Below are positions 6,701 to 9,966 of a stretch of DNA of 9,966 nucleotides, in pieces. The first letter of the stretch is position 1. Every line of letters starts with the position of its first letter. The notes under the pieces were generated by a model, which worked only from the letters and a program-made list of their open reading frames with translations, made no database searches and had not been told where the DNA came from. Source of the stretch: Nitrospinota bacterium. GTDB taxonomy: Bacteria > JAUXIQ01. The DNA is taken from assembly GCA_030620925.1 (NCBI GenBank), contig JAUXIQ010000044.1, positions 1-9,966 on the forward strand. Direction: 5' to 3'. Made by a program: the position numbers and the translations under genes.

Positions 6701-6730
6701 ATTATAGAGCCGGCTGCACCTGAATCTCAA
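6701..6730 (-). promoter_or_regulatory. Sigma70-type promoter for the TSUP permease
   Basis: On the minus strand TTGAGA (6730-6725, 5 of 6) is followed after 18 bases by a perfect TATAAT (6706-6701). Transcription would begin near 6694, leaving a leader of about 60 bases with GCCGGC repeats (6688-6693 and 6708-6713, the latter inside the spacer). It lies between the SHOCT stop and the TSUP start, so the permease need not depend on the SHOCT transcript. Confidence 0.6.
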
Positions 6731-6793
6731 CCTATTATCTCCGGAGGCTCTCCTACTATCAAGACCAAAGTTGGATTGTTTCGGCGGAAGCCC

Positions 6794-7024
6794 TCAGCTT
6801 ATATCTTCTTTTATCCGTTCATACTGGGCCCTGTCTATCTCCCCGCGGGCATAGCGCTTTTTGAGAATCTCCAAAGGCGTTTCACTGGCAGGTGAGTCGC
6901 CTCTGTTCTCTCTCACGACCCATCTTACCAGAAAAACAATGCCCACGATAATGAGCGCCCAGACCAGAATCATTATTATCGGGCCTCCCCACATCCCGGA
7001 GGTACCCATTCCCCAACCCATCAT
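6794..7024 (-). CDS. Small SHOCT-domain membrane protein with Met-rich N-terminus
   Basis: A 76-residue protein with three parts. The N-terminal tail MMGWGMGTSGMWGG is rich in Met, Gly and Trp. One hydrophobic span follows (about 15-37, PIIMILVWALIIVGIVFLV). After the basic RWVVRENR comes a C-terminal SHOCT domain (about 50-75, PLEILKKRYARGEIDRAQYERIKEDI), with the family's LKxRYARGEIxxxEY-like pattern. The positive-inside rule puts the Met-rich tail outside the membrane and SHOCT in the cytoplasm. Start choice: GAGGAG (7038-7033) is 8 bases before ATG 7024; a TTG at 7030 is too close. Short SHOCT membrane proteins are common near metal-resistance genes but have no firmly assigned function. 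It has its own divergent promoter back to back with the csoR promoter. The Met residues could bind Cu(I), which is inference. Confidence 0.85.
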   Translation of the reverse strand: MMGWGMGTSGMWGGPIIMILVWALIIVGIVFLVRWVVRENRGDSPASETPLEILKKRYARGEIDRAQYERIKEDIS

Positions 7025-7127
7025 GTTCAAATCTCCTCTTATTGCTAAGGTTAAATTATTTATGGTCGCATCGACCGTTGAGTTACACTCTTTTTGGTCG
7101 GTCTTAATCTAAAGACGTCTGTCTGGA

Positions 7128-7156
7128 AATATAGTTTAATATTCCCGGGATTTCAA
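7128..7156 (-). promoter_or_regulatory. Divergent promoter of the SHOCT gene
   Basis: On the minus strand TTGAAA (7156-7151, 5 of 6) is followed after 17 bases by TATATT (7133-7128, 5 of 6). The spacer contains the palindrome TCCCGGGA (7143-7150). Its -35 is only 9 bases from the -35 of the csoR promoter on the other strand. The expected leader is about 95 bases. A second palindrome, AGACGTCT (7113-7120), lies at the predicted transcription start. Confidence 0.65.
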
Positions 7157-7165
7157 CATTTATTC

Positions 7166-7194
7166 TTGACTACCCCCCGGGGGCATACTATATT
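7166..7194 (+). promoter_or_regulatory. Promoter of the csoR-copA operon
   Basis: TTGACT (7166-7171, 5 of 6) and TATATT (7189-7194, 5 of 6) are separated by exactly 17 bases. The spacer is filled by the C6G5 tract. The expected transcription start is near 7201, giving an unusually long leader of about 130 bases before the csoR ATG. Because the operator lies between the two hexamers, a bound repressor would block RNA polymerase directly. Confidence 0.75.
7171..7187. promoter_or_regulatory. CsoR-type operator (C/G tract between -35 and -10)
   Basis: TACCCCCCGGGGGCATA holds a perfect 10-base palindrome, CCCCCGGGGG (7174-7183), flanked by AT-rich sequence. CsoR/RcnR-family operators are known as G/C tracts flanked by A/T, often overlapping promoters. 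The position inside the spacer of the promoter that reads csoR itself supports autoregulation by apo-CsoR, with release on Cu(I) binding. Binding is predicted, not shown. Confidence 0.7.
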
Positions 7195-7220
7195 AACATT
7201 GAGCTGAAAGGGGATGATAC

Positions 7221-7294
7221 TGCTTATAATGGATGATTATGCAGATTCTAAAGTGATGTAATCAATTATACCCATGCCCCCCATAAGCATAATC
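7221..7294 (+). repeat. Paired inverted repeats in the csoR leader
   Basis: GATTATGC (7235-7242) and GCATAATC (7287-7294) are exact inverted copies. TGCTTAT (7221-7227) and ATAAGCA (7283-7289) are a second exact inverted pair that shares bases 7287-7289 with the first, so only one pairing can form at a time. A C-tract, CCCATGCCCCCC (7271-7282), lies beside the right arms. The function is unknown; it may be chance in AT-rich sequence, a leader RNA structure or a second repressor site. This is otherwise the only content seen in the 307-base gene-free stretch 7025-7331 besides the two promoters and the operator. Confidence 0.4.
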
Positions 7295-7331
7295 GGCTAT
7301 TTTAAACTACTCGTTATCGAGAGGGTGCAGC

Positions 7332-7613
7332 ATGAGAAACCATGAGATTGCAAAGGAAGTCACCGTCAGGATGAACAAGGTCGTCGGGCAGCTTCAGGGC
7401 ATACAGAAAATGGTGGAGGAGGACAGGTACTGCGTGGACATTCTCATCCAGCTTTCCTCCGTTGCGGGTGCGCTGTCCAGGATCGAAGACCTGGTGATGA
7501 GGCAGCACCTGGAGCATTGCGTGGCCGAAGCCATGGCCTCAGGTAGGGAGAAGGAGAAGGAGGAGAAGATAAACGAAGTCATGGAAGTCGTCTCCCGCTT
7601 CAGGAGGCGTTAG
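7332..7613 (+). CDS. csoR: CsoR family copper-sensing transcriptional repressor
   Basis: A 93-residue all-helical cytoplasmic repressor that binds its operator in the apo form and lets go when Cu(I) binds. The family Cu(I) ligands are all present with exact spacing: Cys34 (in DRYCVDIL), then 24 residues to His59, then 3 to Cys63 (in RQHLEHCV). The N-terminal RMNKVVGQLQGIQKMVEEDRYC block is the classic CsoR/RcnR/FrmR helix 1; the Cys-His-Cys ligand set with no His at the RcnR positions favours copper over nickel or formaldehyde. The C-terminal half is very charged (GREKEKEEK). GAGAGGG (7319-7325) lies 6 bases before the ATG. It is followed after 77 bases by copA with no terminator, so the two form one operon, preceded by an operator inside the promoter at 7166-7194. 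Confidence 0.96.
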   Translation: MRNHEIAKEVTVRMNKVVGQLQGIQKMVEEDRYCVDILIQLSSVAGALSRIEDLVMRQHLEHCVAEAMASGREKEKEEKINEVMEVVSRFRRR

Positions 7614-7690
7614 TGATGGCTGAGGCTGGTCGGCTTATATATAGCGAGCGAGGGAGTATTTTTATACCTAACTGGAGAGGGATGGTCTAG

Positions 7691-9966
7691 ATGGAAGTGA
7701 AAACGAAAAACAGAGTGGACATCGGAATAAAAGGGATGACCTGTGCGGCATGCGCGGCGAAAATAGAGAAGGCACTGAACTCTACTCCCGGCGTTGAGGA
7801 GGCCAACGTCAACTTCGCCATGGAACGGGCCACGGTGAACTTCGACCCGGAAAAGGCGGATTTTGATGCCCTCAAGGGTGTGGTAGAGAAGTTAGGCTAT
7901 CAGACCGCCGTGGAGAAGGTGGATCTCCCCATCGGGGGGATGACCTGCGCCTCTTGTGTGGCCAAAGTGGAGAAGGCCCTCAAGGGTGTGGAGGGGGTGG
8001 TCAGCGCCTCTGTCAACTTCGCCACCGAAACAGCCACCGTGGAATACCTTCCCTCTGCGGCTTCCATGGAGGACCTGAAACGAGCCGTGACCGGGATAGG
8101 CTACAAAGTGTTGGCGGGGAAGGAGCCGGATGAGATAGCGGATACCGAGAAGAAAGAGCGACGGAAAGAGATCAGGGTGCTTAAAATAAAGCTTTCCATG
8201 GGCATCATACTTTCCGTGCCCATTCTCTTGGGCAGTTTCGCCGAATGGCTGCCCGGCGTGCCGCATTTCCTGACCAATTTTTATCTGCTCATGATTCTGG
8301 CGGCACCCGTCCAGTTCTGGGTCGGCAAACAGTTTTACGCAGGCTTCTGGGCGGCCCTGAAGAATAAGACCTCCGACATGAATACCCTAATAGCTGTAGG
8401 TACCTCAGCGGCCTTCAGTTATAGCGTAGCCATGACCCTGTTCCCTGACTATTTCATCAGTAAAGGCTATAGGCCTAACGTCTATTTCGATACAGCCGCC
8501 TTGATAATCACCCTCATCCTCCTGGGTCGATTGCTGGAGGCCTCAGCCAAGGGGAAGACCTCGGAAGCCATCAAGAAGCTCATGGGGTTGCAGGCCAGGA
8601 CGGCGCGTGTGATAAGGGATGACCAGGAGGTGGATATTCCGATCGAAGAGGTGCGGATGGGGGACGTGGTGGTGGTGAGGCCGGGGGAGAAGGTCCCCGT
8701 TGACGGCGTCATCACGCAGGGTTACTCAACCATCGATGAATCCATGCTCACCGGAGAGAGCATACCCGTGGAGAAGAAAGAGGGGGATGAAGTCATCGGG
8801 GCCACAATCAATAAGGCGGGGACGTTCCGGTTCGAGGCCGTCAGGGTGGGCAAGGAGACGGCCTTGGCCCAGATAGTCAAGCTGGTGCAGGAAGCCCAGG
8901 GCTCGAAAGCGCCCATACAGCGTCTGGCGGACAGGATCGCGGGATATTTCGTTCCGGCGGTTATATCGGTGGCCGTTTTCACCCTGGTGATATGGAATTT
9001 TTACGGGCCGGAGCCCGCCTTCCTTTTCGCTCTGCTCAACTTCGGTGCCGTACTCATAATCGCCTGCCCCTGCGCGCTGGGGCTGGCTACACCCACAGCC
9101 ATAATGGTAGGTACCGGCAAGGGGGCCGAGAACGGCATACTGATTCGCGGCGGTGAAAGCCTGGAGACGGCGCATAAGATAAATTCCATTATCTTCGACA
9201 AGACGGGAACGCTCACTAAAGGGGAACCCCAGGTGACGGACGTCATAACAACCAACGGACATAAACGTGAAGAACTACTTAGGTTGGTTGCCAGTGCGGA
9301 ACGAGGCTCCGAACACCCCCTGGGAGAGGCCATCGTCAACAAAGCTAAAGAGGAGGCCGTACAGCTCAATGACCCCGAGGAGTTCGAAGCCGTGGCCGGC
9401 CATGGGATCAAGGCAAAGATAAGCGGTGTCACGTTATCCATCGGTAACCTGAAGCTCATGAACGACTTATCCATAGATACCGACGGCCTGTCGCACGAGG
9501 CGGATAAGCTCTCCGGCGATGGCAAGACGCCTATGTACGTTGCCCTGGATGGTACCCTTGGCGGGATAATTGCCGTGGCAGACGTGTTGAAAGAGGGTTC
9601 AGTGAAAGCCGTTGAGCGGCTGCACGACATGGGCGTTGAGGTGGTAATGATCACCGGCGATAATAAAAGGACCGCAGAAGCTATTGCAAGCCAAGTTGGC
9701 ATAGGCCGGGTGCTTTCTGAAGTTGTGCCGGAGGGAAAGGCTCAGGAGGTTAAGAAACTACAGGGTGAAGGTAGGGTAGTGGCCATGGTGGGCGACGGCA
9801 TCAACGACGCTCCCGCCCTTGCGCAAGCAGATGTGGGAATAGCCATAGGCACCGGCACAGACGTGGCAATGGAGGCCTCGGACGTCACCCTCATCGGCGG
9901 CGACCTGAACAGCGTGGTGACCGCCATTCAGCTCAGCAAGAGCACCATGCGCACCATAAGGCAGAA
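7691..9966 (+). CDS. copA: Cu(I)-exporting P1B-type ATPase CopA, 3' partial
   Basis: Membrane pump that exports Cu(I) using ATP; 758 residues are visible and the frame is open at the right edge. In order: two N-terminal HMA copper-binding domains with GMTCAAC (Cys18, Cys21) and GMTCASC (Cys86, Cys89). Next come a charged linker and four hydrophobic segments between about 160 and 300. TGES (354-357) marks the actuator domain. The translocation motif Cys459-Pro-Cys461 lies in [13 protein letters not shown], and the phosphorylation site is DKTGT with Asp503. The nucleotide-binding motif is SEHPLG (540-545, His542), then MITGDN and GDGIND (701-706). The CPC motif and double HMA mark a Cu(+) (P1B-1) pump. 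Only the final membrane segments, probably the last two, are missing. GGAGAGGG lies about 9 bases before ATG 7691; an ATG at 7682 meets a stop at once. It is co-transcribed with csoR, so it should be copper-induced. Confidence 0.97.
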   Translation, partial: MEVKTKNRVDIGIKGMTCAACAAKIEKALNSTPGVEEANVNFAMERATVNFDPEKADFDALKGVVEKLGYQTAVEKVDLPIGGMTCASCVAKVEKALKGVEGVVSASVNFATETATVEYLPSAASMEDLKRAVTGIGYKVLAGKEPDEIADTEKKERRKEIRVLKIKLSMGIILSVPILLGSFAEWLPGVPHFLTNFYLLMILAAPVQFWVGKQFYAGFWAALKNKTSDMNTLIAVGTSAAFSYSVAMTLFPDYFISKGYRPNVYFDTAALIITLILLGRLLEASAKGKTSEAIKKLMGLQARTARVIRDDQEVDIPIEEVRMGDVVVVRPGEKVPVDGVITQGYSTIDESMLTGESIPVEKKEGDEVIGATINKAGTFRFEAVRVGKETALAQIVKLVQEAQGSKAPIQRLADRIAGYFVPAVISVAVFTLVIWNFYGPEPAFLFALLNFGAVLIIACPCALGLATPTAIMVGTGKGAENGILIRGGESLETAHKINSIIFDKTGTLTKGEPQVTDVITTNGHKREELLRLVASAERGSEHPLGEAIVNKAKEEAVQLNDPEEFEAVAGHGIKAKISGVTLSIGNLKLMNDLSIDTDGLSHEADKLSGDGKTPMYVALDGTLGGIIAVADVLKEGSVKAVERLHDMGVEVVMITGDNKRTAEAIASQVGIGRVLSEVVPEGKAQEVKKLQGEGRVVAMVGDGINDAPALAQADVGIAIGTGTDVAMEASDVTLIGGDLNSVVTAIQLSKSTMRTIRQ

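Noticed and set aside
7214-7261. Possible 15-codon leader peptide (ATG 7214 to TAA 7259-7261) in the csoR leader.
   Set aside because: The AAAGGGG sequence touches the ATG with no spacing, the peptide has no runs of a regulatory amino acid or Cys/Met cluster, and there is no coupled terminator.
8726-9702. Two long minus-strand open frames (178 and 233 codons) opposite copA.
   Set aside because: They overlap the ATPase with all its catalytic motifs on the plus strand, and their products are Ser/Pro/Thr-rich translations typical of antisense frames.

Overview
This window looks like a chromosomal stretch of a bacterium with a largely anaerobic lifestyle. It carries a type III CoA-transferase operon, a free-standing 2[4Fe-4S] ferredoxin, a copper-defence operon and, most notably, what appears to be a selenocysteine-containing DsbA-like protein. 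The gene mix resembles Dehalococcoidia-type Chloroflexota or Desulfobacterota. That placement is an impression from gene families; there is no rRNA or marker gene here to prove it. I see no mobile element, tRNA, rRNA or CRISPR array.

Layout. (1) Positions 1-2947, plus strand: a catabolic operon with a CaiB/BaiF CoA-transferase (5' end outside the window), an SDR oxidoreductase and a family 2 amidohydrolase. The last two overlap by 4 bases, and a good intrinsic terminator closes the operon. (2) 2954-3367, minus strand: a small NTF2/SnoaL-like protein. It is divergent from an M20D metallo-amidohydrolase (3542-4720, plus) that ends in a terminator at 4808-4838. (3) 4901-5083, plus strand: a lone ferredoxin gene with a terminator on each side. 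(4) 5200-5814, minus strand: a DsbA-family gene whose frame is interrupted only by a TGA at codon 15, exactly where the family has its active-site Cys. A bacterial SECIS-like hairpin with a GGUCUG loop follows the TGA. (5) 5928-6635, minus strand: a TSUP (TauE/SafE) permease with its own promoter. (6) 6794-7024, minus strand: a Met-rich, single-span SHOCT protein. It is divergent from csoR (7332-7613) and copA (7691 to the window end). The 307-base gap between them holds two back-to-back sigma70-type promoters with 17-base spacers; the csoR promoter spacer carries a C6G5 CsoR-type operator.

How they work together. CsoR should repress its own operon at the operator between -35 and -10 and release it when Cu(I) binds, so that CopA exports copper. 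The SHOCT protein is placed to share this control. The operon in region 1 probably moves CoA onto an organic acid, oxidises an alcohol and hydrolyses or decarboxylates an intermediate; the substrate cannot be read from the sequence. The seleno-DsbA candidate and the neighbouring permease could both serve thiol or sulfur chemistry, but that link is inference.

The discovery in this window is the probable selenoprotein. Conventional gene calling would start it at a GTG 47 codons too late and lose the active site.
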